Assembly (NCBI GenBank): GCA_030538235.1
Contig: JAUNUJ010000001.1
Coordinates: 46,978 to 110,977, forward strand
Length of the DNA stretch: 64,000 nt
Direction of reading: 5' to 3'
Origin: Alcaligenaceae bacterium
GTDB taxonomy: Bacteria > Pseudomonadota > Gammaproteobacteria > Burkholderiales > Burkholderiaceae_B
Below the pieces are notes generated by a model. It was not told the DNA's origin and did no database searches. It was given only the letters and a program-made list of their open reading frames with translations. Below are positions 34,833 through 43,394 of the stretch, in pieces. Every line of letters begins with the position of its first letter. The stretch's first letter is position 1. Made by a program: the position numbers and the translations under genes.

Positions 34833-35394
34833 TCAAAACAGCCCCAAATCTCAAGATGCTTCAAGTGCAGGAGGATTTGCTAAATGGTGGCGTTTTTTTG
34901 AGTTTAGGATACTTTTAAACCTGTCTGCTGCAATGCTTTTAATTGCTAGTTTGATCATGATGTTTGAGGGTTTAGGGCGCTCTGCTTTTAATATTAGCTA
35001 CTTTTGGGCAGAGGAGGCAGTCAGATATTTACTTATTTGGGCGTTTTTTCTTGTTTTTGGTGTGGCTGGTAGCTCTGGTCATCACATACGCACGGACTTA
35101 GTCATTGCTAAGTTACCAAAAGGTGTCAAGCAAATATTTAATGGTTTAGCCAGTCTTTTCGGCGTGATATTTAGTGGTTTTATGTTTTATGCATCGATAC
35201 CGCAAGTGCTTCGTTATCACAAAATGGGCATGATGACGGAATCAAACCTTGATTTACCGATGTGGCTAGTTTTCATGGCGATGCCTATAGGTTCGGCTCT
35301 GTTATTTATCTATTATCTCCGTTGTGTATATCTTGTTTTACGCTCTAAAGATCCATTTACAGAAGATTTAGACGTGACTTCAAAAGGTCTTTAG
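34816..35394 (+). CDS. TRAP transporter small permease (DctQ family)
   Basis: 192 residues with about four membrane helices and a short soluble N-terminus. The region SYFWAEEAVRYLLIWAFFLVFGVAGSSG is the DctQ signature around the second and third helices. The GTG start at 34816 has GGAG seven bases ahead and overlaps the receptor gene by 17 bp, so translation is coupled. It partners the large permease gene, 10 bp downstream. Confidence 0.9.
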   Translation: MYEQTNQNSPKSQDASSAGGFAKWWRFFEFRILLNLSAAMLLIASLIMMFEGLGRSAFNISYFWAEEAVRYLLIWAFFLVFGVAGSSGHHIRTDLVIAKLPKGVKQIFNGLASLFGVIFSGFMFYASIPQVLRYHKMGMMTESNLDLPMWLVFMAMPIGSALLFIYYLRCVYLVLRSKDPFTEDLDVTSKGL

Positions 35395-35404
35395 GAGGAA
35401 ATTT

Positions 35405-36676
35405 ATGACGTTAATGATAATAGCATTAATTATTATGCTGGTCTGCATGGCTATGGGTACGCATGCAGCTATTGCAATGGGTTTGGTAACAACGGGTTTG
35501 GTGCTCTTCTTGGACGGTGTTCCAACTGTGGTGATTGCACAGACTGCTTTTAAATCGGTAAATAGCTACCCATTGATGGCTATTCCTATGTTTGTATTAG
35601 CAGGTAACTTCATGATGAAAGGGCAAATTGCTGAGCTTATCTTGGAGTTGGTGGGTAGTGTAGTTCGAGCTGTTCGAGGCGGTATGGCGTTAACAGCGAT
35701 GTTAGCTTCCATATTTTTTGCAGCAGTCTCGGGGTCGAGTGTGGGTGCTGCTGCCGCCATTGGATCATCAACAGTTGAGGGCTTGAAACGAGAAAAATAT
35801 CCTACCAATTTTTCGGCTGCGATTGTTGCAGTGGGGGGCACATTAGGATTAATGATACCTCCGTCTTTGGGTTTTATTTTAATCGGTTCAATCGTGGGAT
35901 TACCAGTTGATAAGCTTTTTATAGCGGGTGTTCTTCCAGGACTTTTGGAGGCTGCTCTATTAACAATCACCGTGATGAGTATCTCTAGACGCAGAGGTTA
36001 TGGCACAAAAGTAATGAAAGCTGACTGGGGAACATTCTCCCGTCGTTTGCCTAAAGCGGGTGCGGCAATCATGATGCCAGTGTTAGTTTTAGGCGCTATC
36101 TATACCGGTTTTTTAACACCAACCGAGGTTGCAGCTTTTGCCGCAGTTTATGCCGCTTTTCTGTGTTTGTTTGTTTATCGTACAGTCAATATAAACGGTA
36201 TGTGGGATGCAACGCGTGAATCAATCCTACAGACTACGATGATCTTTGCAGTAGTTATGGGTGGAAGTTTGATTGGTTTTGTATTGGCAAGAATGGGTGT
36301 GTCGGCTGCTTTGGTTGAAAGTATTACCGCAATGAACATTTCTACATTTGAGTTCTTGTTGATAGTCAATATAGTGCTCTTGCTTCTGGGTATGTTCCTT
36401 GATGGTGTTTCATTGATTGTTTTAACGGCCCCGTTGCTATTTCCTGTAGCAACTGCGATGGGCGTGGATCCGATCCATTTTGCAGTAATTATGGTTGCTA
36501 ACGTGGAAATTGCCACCTTAACTCCCCCCATAGGTTTGAATTTATTTGTTATGAGCGGGATTGCTCGTATTCCGATTCATGAAGTCGTGCGAGGTGTAAT
36601 GCCTTTTTATGCAACTCGCTTATTAGGTTTAGGCATCATTACGTATGTCCCTGCAGTGTCTTTATTATTGATTTAA
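35405..36676 (+). CDS. TRAP transporter large permease (DctM family)
   Basis: A 423-residue polytopic membrane protein, the ion-coupled channel of the TRAP system. It has about 12 hydrophobic segments and family motifs: NSYPLMAIPMFVLAGNFM, the serine-rich re-entrant FFAAVSGSSVGAAAAIGS, GGTLGLMIPPSLGFILIGSI, and late NVEIATLTPPIGLNLFV. AGGAGG precedes the ATG. Uptake of a small carboxylate with sodium is the usual role. Confidence 0.93.
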   Translation: MTLMIIALIIMLVCMAMGTHAAIAMGLVTTGLVLFLDGVPTVVIAQTAFKSVNSYPLMAIPMFVLAGNFMMKGQIAELILELVGSVVRAVRGGMALTAMLASIFFAAVSGSSVGAAAAIGSSTVEGLKREKYPTNFSAAIVAVGGTLGLMIPPSLGFILIGSIVGLPVDKLFIAGVLPGLLEAALLTITVMSISRRRGYGTKVMKADWGTFSRRLPKAGAAIMMPVLVLGAIYTGFLTPTEVAAFAAVYAAFLCLFVYRTVNINGMWDATRESILQTTMIFAVVMGGSLIGFVLARMGVSAALVESITAMNISTFEFLLIVNIVLLLLGMFLDGVSLIVLTAPLLFPVATAMGVDPIHFAVIMVANVEIATLTPPIGLNLFVMSGIARIPIHEVVRGVMPFYATRLLGLGIITYVPAVSLLLI

Positions 36677-36687
36677 AGGTTTAGAAA

Positions 36688-38070
36688 ATGAGTACACAAT
36701 TAATTTCTCAAAAACTTGCTGACTTTGCTAACAAGGTTGAATTGAGTGACATTCCTGAAAAGGTAAAAGAACGTGCTAAGTATTTGATTTTAGATGCTGT
36801 TGGGATTGCATATGCATCTACTAATTATGATTTCACTTATCGTACGATGGTTGCTTTAAGCGAGTTGCAGGATGGTGAGGAGCCAGTGATTGGATCTAAG
36901 GTAAAGCTATCCATGCGTGATGCAGCTGTCATGAATGGTTTTCTAATTCATGGTTTAGATTTTGACGATACCCATGTTCGCGGTGTTATTCATGCAACCG
37001 CGAGTTGTTTCCCTGCTGCCTTAGGTGTGGCATCTAATCGGGCGTTGCACGGTAAAGATATATTGCTAGGCTATATTCTTGGCATGGAAGTTGCAACGCG
37101 ATTAGGTATGGTTGCAAAAGGTGGATTTCATCAGGTCGGATTTCACCCTACAGGAGTGGTGGGAACATTTGCATCAGCATTAATCGCTGGTCGATTAATG
37201 CAGTTAACTTCAGAACAATTGGTTATGGCACAAGGTATTGCCTTGAGCTTGGCATCTGGCAGTCTAGAATTCTTACAGGATGGTGCTTGGACTAAAAGAA
37301 TGCATCCAGGTTGGTCAGCCGCCTCAGGAATGACAGCAGCAACATTTGCTCGCCATGGTTTTAAAGGACCGTTTGCTACTTATGAAGGTCGTTTTGGTCT
37401 ATTCAATACCTATCTTGGCACAGAAGCAGGTCAGGCTGATTTAACGTTAGCGACTGAAGGCTTAGGTGAAGAGTGGGAGGTTGCAAATGTAGCCGTCAAA
37501 CCGCTTCCTGCTTGTCACTTTACTCATGCTTGTGCTGACTCTGCTATGGAATTGAGAAAAAAACACAATATAGATATCAATGAGATTGATTCGGTTTTGG
37601 CTTTAGTTCCTCAAGAAGTGATCAAGACAGTTTGTGAACCACAGCAGTATAAGAAAGCGCCACAAAATAGTTATGACGCACAATTCAGTATCCCATATGC
37701 GGTAGCGAGTGGTTTAGCTCGTGGGCATTTTGGTTTAGCAGCTCTAGAAGAGCAAGCTTTGCGTGAACCCGAAGTATTGGCTTTAGCTTCTAAAGTTCAA
37801 TATCAAATCGATCCTAATTCAAGATTTCCAAAATATTATTCTGGTGAAGTGATTGTCAAATTGAAATCGGGTGAAGAGCTTAGATGGCGAGAAGATATGA
37901 ACAGAGGTGCTGCTGATAGACCACTTAGTAATGAAGATATTGTAGAGAAGTTCTTAGGCAATATGTTAACCGTGGTTTCTGCAGAACGCGCTCATCAAGT
38001 CAAAGATTTAGTTCTTTCCATGGACACGATGGAAGGCCAAGAGTTTAGCAAACAATTAGCTAGTAATTAG
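36688..38070 (+). CDS. MmgE/PrpD family protein
   Basis: 460 residues of the 2-methylcitrate dehydratase-like superfamily. Conserved stretches are FLIHGLDFDDTHVRGVIHATASCFPAALG, GFHPTGVVGTFASA, KRMHPGWSAASGMTAATFARHGFKGP and KPLPACHFTHACADSA. Family members dehydrate or isomerise tricarboxylates or C4-C6 dicarboxylates. In the P. aeruginosa itaconate cluster a MmgE/PrpD gene is also present, as I recall, with no firm role. There is no prpB/prpC nearby, so a methylcitrate cycle is not supported. Confidence 0.88.
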   Translation: MSTQLISQKLADFANKVELSDIPEKVKERAKYLILDAVGIAYASTNYDFTYRTMVALSELQDGEEPVIGSKVKLSMRDAAVMNGFLIHGLDFDDTHVRGVIHATASCFPAALGVASNRALHGKDILLGYILGMEVATRLGMVAKGGFHQVGFHPTGVVGTFASALIAGRLMQLTSEQLVMAQGIALSLASGSLEFLQDGAWTKRMHPGWSAASGMTAATFARHGFKGPFATYEGRFGLFNTYLGTEAGQADLTLATEGLGEEWEVANVAVKPLPACHFTHACADSAMELRKKHNIDINEIDSVLALVPQEVIKTVCEPQQYKKAPQNSYDAQFSIPYAVASGLARGHFGLAALEEQALREPEVLALASKVQYQIDPNSRFPKYYSGEVIVKLKSGEELRWREDMNRGAADRPLSNEDIVEKFLGNMLTVVSAERAHQVKDLVLSMDTMEGQEFSKQLASN

Positions 38071-38099
38071 TTATTTATAAGAATCAAAGGAGTTGTGTT

Positions 38100-39254
38100 A
38101 TGAGTCAAGCAGTCGATTTAGAACAAGAAGAAATGATTTTAGATGCAGTTCGAGATTTTCTTCAAACAGAGGTTAAACCTCATGTTCTTAAAATGGAAAA
38201 AGAAGATATCTACCCTGAAGAAATTGTCGAACAAATGAAAGCGATGGGATTGTTTGGTTGTATTATCGATCCAAAGTATGGTGGCTTAGGGCTCTCTACT
38301 AGCACCTATGCCAAGATTGTTTCATTGATTACCGAAACGTGGATGTCTTTGTCGGGAATTATTAATTCTCACTTGATTATGGCTTCAGCTGTTCAGCGTC
38401 ATGGTACTGAAGAACAGAAAAACTATTATTTACCTAAGTTTGCAACAGGTGAATTGCGTGGCGGTGTTGGTTTAACTGAACCAGATGCGGGGACTGATTT
38501 ACAGGCGATTCGCACAGTAGCGGTGCGAGAGGGCGATCACTATGTCGTTAATGGTGCCAAGACATGGATTACCAACAGTATGTACGGCAATACGATTGCT
38601 TTATTAGTTAAAACAGATCCTAAAGCTGAACCAAGACATCGCGGTATGAGCTTATTAATTGCAGAAAAAGGTCCAGGTTTTGAAGTAGTTCGTAAGTTAG
38701 AAAAAATGGGCTATCGCGGTATTGATACTTGTGAATTACTTTTTACAGATTATAAAGTTCCAGTTGACCGTTTGGTAGGTGGAGTAGAAGGTCTTGGTTT
38801 AAAGCAAGTGTTATCGGGACTTGAATTAGGCCGTATTAATGTGGCTGCACGTGGTTTAGGTATTGCGCAAGCGGCGTTAACAGAAGCAGTAAATTATAGT
38901 CAAGTGCGTAAAACCTTCGGTAAAGCGATTTGTGAGCATCAAGCAATTCAATTGATGCTTGGTGAGATGGCAACCCGAGTTGAAGCATCAAAACTTCTCG
39001 TAGAATCTGCTGCAAAAGCTTTTGACGAGGGTCGGCGTTGCGATATGGAAGCAGGTATGGCCAAGTACTTTGCTACTGAGGCAGGTTTAAGTAATGCCAC
39101 GGACTGCATGAGAATACATGGTGGTTATGGATATTCAAAGGAGTATCCAGTAGAGCGTTTGTATCGTGATGCTCCATTGTTAACCATTGGTGAGGGTACA
39201 AACGAATTACAACGCATTATTATTGCTAAGCAGTTAATCGAAAGGAGTGCATAA
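38100..39254 (+). CDS. Acyl-CoA dehydrogenase
   Basis: A 384-residue FAD enzyme. FAD/substrate motifs are VGLTEPDAGTDLQAIRT and WITNSMYG. The C-terminal helix bundle has RIHGGYGYSKEYPVERLYRDA. The catalytic-glutamate region is TIGEGTNELQR. The stop codon overlaps the next start (TAATG), so it is coupled to the CoA transferase. It would desaturate a CoA ester, perhaps a methylsuccinyl- or glutaryl-type dicarboxylate. Substrate is not readable. GGAG lies eight bases before the ATG. Confidence 0.92.
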   Translation: MSQAVDLEQEEMILDAVRDFLQTEVKPHVLKMEKEDIYPEEIVEQMKAMGLFGCIIDPKYGGLGLSTSTYAKIVSLITETWMSLSGIINSHLIMASAVQRHGTEEQKNYYLPKFATGELRGGVGLTEPDAGTDLQAIRTVAVREGDHYVVNGAKTWITNSMYGNTIALLVKTDPKAEPRHRGMSLLIAEKGPGFEVVRKLEKMGYRGIDTCELLFTDYKVPVDRLVGGVEGLGLKQVLSGLELGRINVAARGLGIAQAALTEAVNYSQVRKTFGKAICEHQAIQLMLGEMATRVEASKLLVESAAKAFDEGRRCDMEAGMAKYFATEAGLSNATDCMRIHGGYGYSKEYPVERLYRDAPLLTIGEGTNELQRIIIAKQLIERSA

Positions 39255-40450
39255 TGAGTTTACCTTTGGAAGGCTTAAAAATTCTATCCGTGGAGCAATA
39301 TGGTGCGGGACCATTTGGCACTCAACACCTAGCGGATCTGGGCGCAGAAGTTATTAAAATTGAAAATCCTTCAATGGGTGGAGACGTCGGACGACATGTA
39401 GGTCCGTACTTTTTTGACGAGTTGGATAGTCACTTCTATCAATCTTTTAATCGTAATAAGAAAAGCGTTACTTTAAACTTAAAGAGTAAAGAGGGTATGG
39501 AGCTTTTCAGAGAGTTAGTTAAAGAATCTGATGCTGTTTATAACAACTTAAGAGGTGATCTACCTGCTTCATTAGGTTTGACTTACGAAGATTTGCAGGA
39601 AGTTAACCCTCAGGTGGTCTGTGCTCATTTATCTGCTTATGGTCGAGAAGGAACCAGAGCAAATTGGCCCGGTTATGATTATCTAATGCAGGCAGAGGCC
39701 GGCTATTTGAGTTTAACAGGTGAGCCTGATGGGGCACCTGCACGATTTGGTTTGTCTATCATTGATATGATGACAGGAACTATGTCTGCATTAGCCTTGG
39801 TTTCTGCCGTATTAAGTGCCAGAGAGACGGGTAAAGGTCGGGATATTGACGTTAGTCTTTTTAGTGTGGCTTTACATAACTTAAGTTACCCGGCAACATG
39901 GTATTTAAATGAAGGCGTTGTTACCACCAGACAACCGCGTTCATCACACCCATCTTTAACCCCAAGTCAGCTATATCGTACAAAAGATGGTTGGATCTTT
40001 ATTATGTGTAATAAGGAGAAGTTTTTTGGTTTGTTATGCGAAGCGATTGGAAAAGATGAGTGGATCGATGATCCGAGGTTTGTTGATTTTGATGCAAGAT
40101 TAAAAAATAGAGATCTTTTGACCAAAATGTTGGACGAGACGTTGAGTACAGAAACGACTGCTCATTGGATGGGTAAGTTTGGTGGTACTATTCCTTCTGC
40201 GCCTGTGAATGATGTTGCACAGGCTCTGGATAACCCATTTGCATATGAACAGGGACTAGTTGTTAGTTCAACTCATGAGAAAAGAGGGGAGTTTAGAACG
40301 ACTGCTTGTCCTATTAGCAGTCCCGGAGTTCAACTACCAACTAGAAGAGCACCAAAACTTGGTGAACACAATGCTGAGATATTTGCTCGGGCTCCTCAGG
40401 GCGATAGTCCTGAAAAGCTTGAAGACTTAAAACGGAGAGGCATTATATGA
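39254..40450 (+). CDS. CaiB/BaiF (class III) CoA transferase
   Basis: 398 residues of the formyl-CoA transferase family. The N-terminus has EQYGAGPFGTQHLADLGAEV, then IENPSMGGDVGR, SFNRNKKSVTLNLKS and GLTYEDLQEVNPQVVCAHLSAYG. The middle has GYDYLMQAEAGYLSLTGEP and SIIDMMTGTMSAL. It would pass CoA from succinyl-CoA or acetyl-CoA to a free dicarboxylate. In the itaconate pathway that is itaconate CoA transferase (Ict). It overlaps the dehydrogenase gene upstream (TAATG) and the GntR gene downstream (ATGA). Confidence 0.92.
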   Translation: MSLPLEGLKILSVEQYGAGPFGTQHLADLGAEVIKIENPSMGGDVGRHVGPYFFDELDSHFYQSFNRNKKSVTLNLKSKEGMELFRELVKESDAVYNNLRGDLPASLGLTYEDLQEVNPQVVCAHLSAYGREGTRANWPGYDYLMQAEAGYLSLTGEPDGAPARFGLSIIDMMTGTMSALALVSAVLSARETGKGRDIDVSLFSVALHNLSYPATWYLNEGVVTTRQPRSSHPSLTPSQLYRTKDGWIFIMCNKEKFFGLLCEAIGKDEWIDDPRFVDFDARLKNRDLLTKMLDETLSTETTAHWMGKFGGTIPSAPVNDVAQALDNPFAYEQGLVVSSTHEKRGEFRTTACPISSPGVQLPTRRAPKLGEHNAEIFARAPQGDSPEKLEDLKRRGII

Positions 40451-41199
40451 CGGAAGAATTGACAGTATTAGGCTTAGCAGGATTGCCTCGATACCAGTTA
40501 GTAGCGCAAGCGTTAGTCGATGACATTAATGCGGGTAGATATGAGGTCGGTGAACTCTTACCTACCGAAGCAGAACTTTGTGAACAGTTTAATGTTAGTC
40601 GATACACGGTGCGTGAAGCACTTAGGCAGTTATCAGAGTTAGGCTTAATTGTCCGTCAAGCGGGTGTAGGAACTCGCTTGGTGGAGAGGCAGTCATCAGT
40701 AAAATATATGCAGACTAGTAACGGGGTAGAGGACTTATATAAATTTGTTCGCGACATTCGTTTAGAAATTGTTTCTCAATCAATTATAGTCTGTGATCGT
40801 GCGACATCTAATCTTTTAGGTTGTCCACAAGGGCAAGAATGGGTGTATCTCCGCGGCAATCGTTATGCTGCATCTGAAGATACACCAATCGCTATAACAG
40901 ATGTGTACGTCGCAAAGCAATATCAGCGTATATTGGATGAGCCTCGAGACTGTCAAGTTCCCGTATATTCATTGATTGAAAAAATATACGGCTTTCGTAT
41001 TATAGAAATTAAACAGGATATTAGTGCTGTGTTGTTAGATAGTACAGCAGCAGCTGTTTTTAATGAAAAACCTGGTTCAGCTGCTTTACAGGTCATCAGA
41101 AAATATTATGGTCCTGGCAAAGAATTAGTTGAGGTTGCAGTTAGTCTTCATCCCGGTTCTCGCTTTACTTATTCTTCAACACAACGATTGGTATCTTAG
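40447..41199 (+). CDS. GntR-family regulator (HutC-type, UTRA ligand domain)
   Basis: 250 residues. The winged helix is near residues 12-80, with INAGRYEVGELLPTEAELCEQFN and VSRYTVREALRQLSELGLIV. The C-terminal UTRA domain binds a small effector. Its ATG overlaps the CoA-transferase stop, so it is made from the operon it likely controls. The TTGTCCGG palindromes at 30402 and 33138 are the obvious candidate operators, and the effector would be the pathway substrate or an acyl-CoA intermediate. Confidence 0.9.
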   Translation: MTEELTVLGLAGLPRYQLVAQALVDDINAGRYEVGELLPTEAELCEQFNVSRYTVREALRQLSELGLIVRQAGVGTRLVERQSSVKYMQTSNGVEDLYKFVRDIRLEIVSQSIIVCDRATSNLLGCPQGQEWVYLRGNRYAASEDTPIAITDVYVAKQYQRILDEPRDCQVPVYSLIEKIYGFRIIEIKQDISAVLLDSTAAAVFNEKPGSAALQVIRKYYGPGKELVEVAVSLHPGSRFTYSSTQRLVS

Positions 41200-41208
41200 G
41201 CATAGCTT

Positions 41209-42423
41209 ATGTCACGACCTGTTTTAGCACTTTTGACAACTTTATTGATCCAGGTGCTGGCATCATTGGCCTTGATGACGGCACCTGTGCTTGCACCGGA
41301 AGTGGCCCAATCCTATAGTTTTCAAGCAACTAAAGTGGGGGTGTTTATTTCCGTTGCATATGCTGCAGCAACGATTGCTAGTTTGTTTAGTGGGTTCTTG
41401 GTTGAGCGTTTCGGGGCCATCAGAACGAGTCAAATATCCTTATTACTATGTGCAATAGGTTTAGTTTTAACAACTTTTGGGGGCATAGTCGGTATGCTCA
41501 TTGGTGCTTATTTATTAGGTACTGGCTATGGGCCTATCACACCTGCTAGTTCGCAGATATTGGCTAGAACAACTCCACAACATATGATGAGCATGTTTTT
41601 TTCCTTAAAGCAGACGGGAGTTCCTTTAGGCGGTGCTCTTGCTGGACTCATGTTGCCAATCGCAGTTATTAATTGGCAGTGGCAAGGAGCTGTTTTTGTA
41701 GTTGTAAGTCTGTGTGTTTTGGGGATGCTAGCCTGTCAATTTGTTAGAGCGAACTTTGATGATGATCTTAATGGGTCACACACATTTAATATTCAAAGTG
41801 TTCTAGTACCTTTTAAAGCTGTAATAAAGAATACTGATATTCGGCGACTTGCGATTTGTTCATTGTTTTTCAGCATTGTGCAGATGTGCTTGGCGACGTA
41901 TATTGTTACATATTTAACTGTTGACTTAGGCATTACTCTTACTTTAGCCGGCATCATTATGTTTGTGGTTCAAGGAAGTGGCGTTGTTGGCAGGATAGTT
42001 TGGGGTTTGGTAGCTGATCGTTGGCTGTCTTCTTTAGCTGTTTTAATTATGCTTGGATTTGCAATGGGCGCTAGTTCTTTTCTTATGGCAATGGTTGATT
42101 CTAATTGGTCGGTGTGGTTTATTATCATACTTTGTATGGTTTTTGGTGCTACAGCCATCGGTTGGAATGGGGTTTATTTAGCTGAGGTAGCGCGTCTTTC
42201 GCCTATTGGGCAAGCGGGCTTAATGACTGGAGGAACTTTGTTTTTTACTTACCTTGGTGTTGTAGTCGGTCCACCGGTATTTGCTTTTGCCGTGGAGAAA
42301 AGCAATTCTTTTGCTTTTGCATTTGTTCTTTTAGGTGCCATGATTACTTTAGCTGCCGTGGGTTTACTCAGACAGTATATGATTTCAAAAAAAGCGTTGA
42401 TAAACAGTCAAGTATCTAAATAA
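41209..42423 (+). CDS. MFS transporter
   Basis: 404 residues with about 12 membrane helices. It has major-facilitator signatures such as VERFGAIRTSQ between helices 2 and 3, GTGYGPITPASSQILA and LKQTGVPLGGALAG (motif similar to nitrate/carboxylate carriers), and WGLVADRW in the second half. It begins nine bases after the regulator. It is placed between GntR and the CitE-like gene, so it may carry the pathway acid or an alternative substrate, in parallel with the TRAP system. Confidence 0.88.
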   Translation: MSRPVLALLTTLLIQVLASLALMTAPVLAPEVAQSYSFQATKVGVFISVAYAAATIASLFSGFLVERFGAIRTSQISLLLCAIGLVLTTFGGIVGMLIGAYLLGTGYGPITPASSQILARTTPQHMMSMFFSLKQTGVPLGGALAGLMLPIAVINWQWQGAVFVVVSLCVLGMLACQFVRANFDDDLNGSHTFNIQSVLVPFKAVIKNTDIRRLAICSLFFSIVQMCLATYIVTYLTVDLGITLTLAGIIMFVVQGSGVVGRIVWGLVADRWLSSLAVLIMLGFAMGASSFLMAMVDSNWSVWFIIILCMVFGATAIGWNGVYLAEVARLSPIGQAGLMTGGTLFFTYLGVVVGPPVFAFAVEKSNSFAFAFVLLGAMITLAAVGLLRQYMISKKALINSQVSK

Positions 42424-42464
42424 TTTTAGTCAATTTTAAATTTCAAAAAAGGAAAATGAATTAT

Positions 42465-43280
42465 ATGACTATGCAAGCAAGATCTTATTTGTTTGTGCCG
42501 GGTAATAGACCTGAGCGTTTTGACAAAGCCTGTGCCAGTGGTGCTGACGCGGTAATACTTGATTTAGAAGATGCAGTCGGATCTGATAGTAAAGACAAGG
42601 CTCGTGAAGAAATTAGACAATGGATAGAACAAGGAAATCAGGCTTATATTCGAATCAACGCAGCAAATACTAAATGGTTTGTTGATGATTGTTCTTTATT
42701 GGCTTTAAAAGGTGTCTTGGGTGTTATGCTGCCTAAAGCAGAACGTAAAGAAGATATTCAGAAGTTAGAACAATTAAAACATGATGATTGCCAAATTTTA
42801 TTGCTGATAGAGACTGCTAAGGGGTTATACCAAGCGGCAGAACTAGCTCAACTACCTTGTGTTAGTCGATTGGCTTTCGGGTCGGTAGATTTTCAACTGG
42901 ATTGTAGTATTCCTAATTCTGATTTTGCTTTAGATTATGCACGTAGTGCGCTAGTTGTTGCTTCTGCAGTGGGTGGTCTTCCATCACCAATTGATGGCGT
43001 AACTGTAAGTTTGGATGATGTGGATTTGATCCGTGGAGATTCAGAAAAGAGTAAATCTTTGGGTTTTTCTGCCAAGTTGTGTATTCATCCAAATCAGATA
43101 ACGATTGTGAACCAAGCTTTTTTGCCTACAGATAAAGAAGTTCAACAAGCTCAAAGAATCGTGGAGGCAGTCACTTCAGCATCCGATGTGAGTGCTGCTC
43201 GATTGGATGGGAAGTTACTAGAGAAACCTATTGTTATATGGGCTGAGCGTATTTTGGCATTAAATGAACAGCATCAATAA
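42465..43280 (+). CDS. CitE-like (HpcH/HpaI family) acyl-CoA lyase
   Basis: A 271-residue TIM-barrel lyase. The N-terminus RSYLFVPGNRPERFDKACASG and DAVILDLEDAVG are family hallmarks. The magnesium ligands are the glutamate in LLIETAKGL and the aspartate in FGSVDFQLD. It could act as citramalyl-CoA lyase (Ccl), splitting citramalyl-CoA to acetyl-CoA and pyruvate. Two starts are possible: ATG 42456, with AGGA only two bases ahead, and ATG 42465, 11 bases after it. I chose the second. It is the last gene before a terminator. Confidence 0.88.
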   Translation: MTMQARSYLFVPGNRPERFDKACASGADAVILDLEDAVGSDSKDKAREEIRQWIEQGNQAYIRINAANTKWFVDDCSLLALKGVLGVMLPKAERKEDIQKLEQLKHDDCQILLLIETAKGLYQAAELAQLPCVSRLAFGSVDFQLDCSIPNSDFALDYARSALVVASAVGGLPSPIDGVTVSLDDVDLIRGDSEKSKSLGFSAKLCIHPNQITIVNQAFLPTDKEVQQAQRIVEAVTSASDVSAARLDGKLLEKPIVIWAERILALNEQHQ

Positions 43281-43336
43281 ATCGTTTTAATGTTTCGTAA
43301 TCTCGAATCGCTGCGCATCGAGTCCCATTTTTTAGA

Positions 43337-43374
43337 AACCCCACAGTAATCAGTTTCGACTGTGGGGTTTTATG
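43337..43374. terminator. Bidirectional terminator closing the catabolic block
   Basis: An 11-bp stem (AACCCCACAGT / ACTGTGGGGTT) closes an 11-base loop and is followed by TTTTATG. It serves the CitE-like gene and the convergent reductase gene. Confidence 0.8.
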
Positions 43375-43394
43375 TTCAGCGTTTTTTTAATCAC

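Noticed and set aside
36688-38070. Methylcitrate cycle interpretation of the MmgE/PrpD gene
   Set aside because: No methylcitrate synthase or methylisocitrate lyase gene is nearby. The neighbours fit CoA-transferase/hydratase/lyase chemistry instead.
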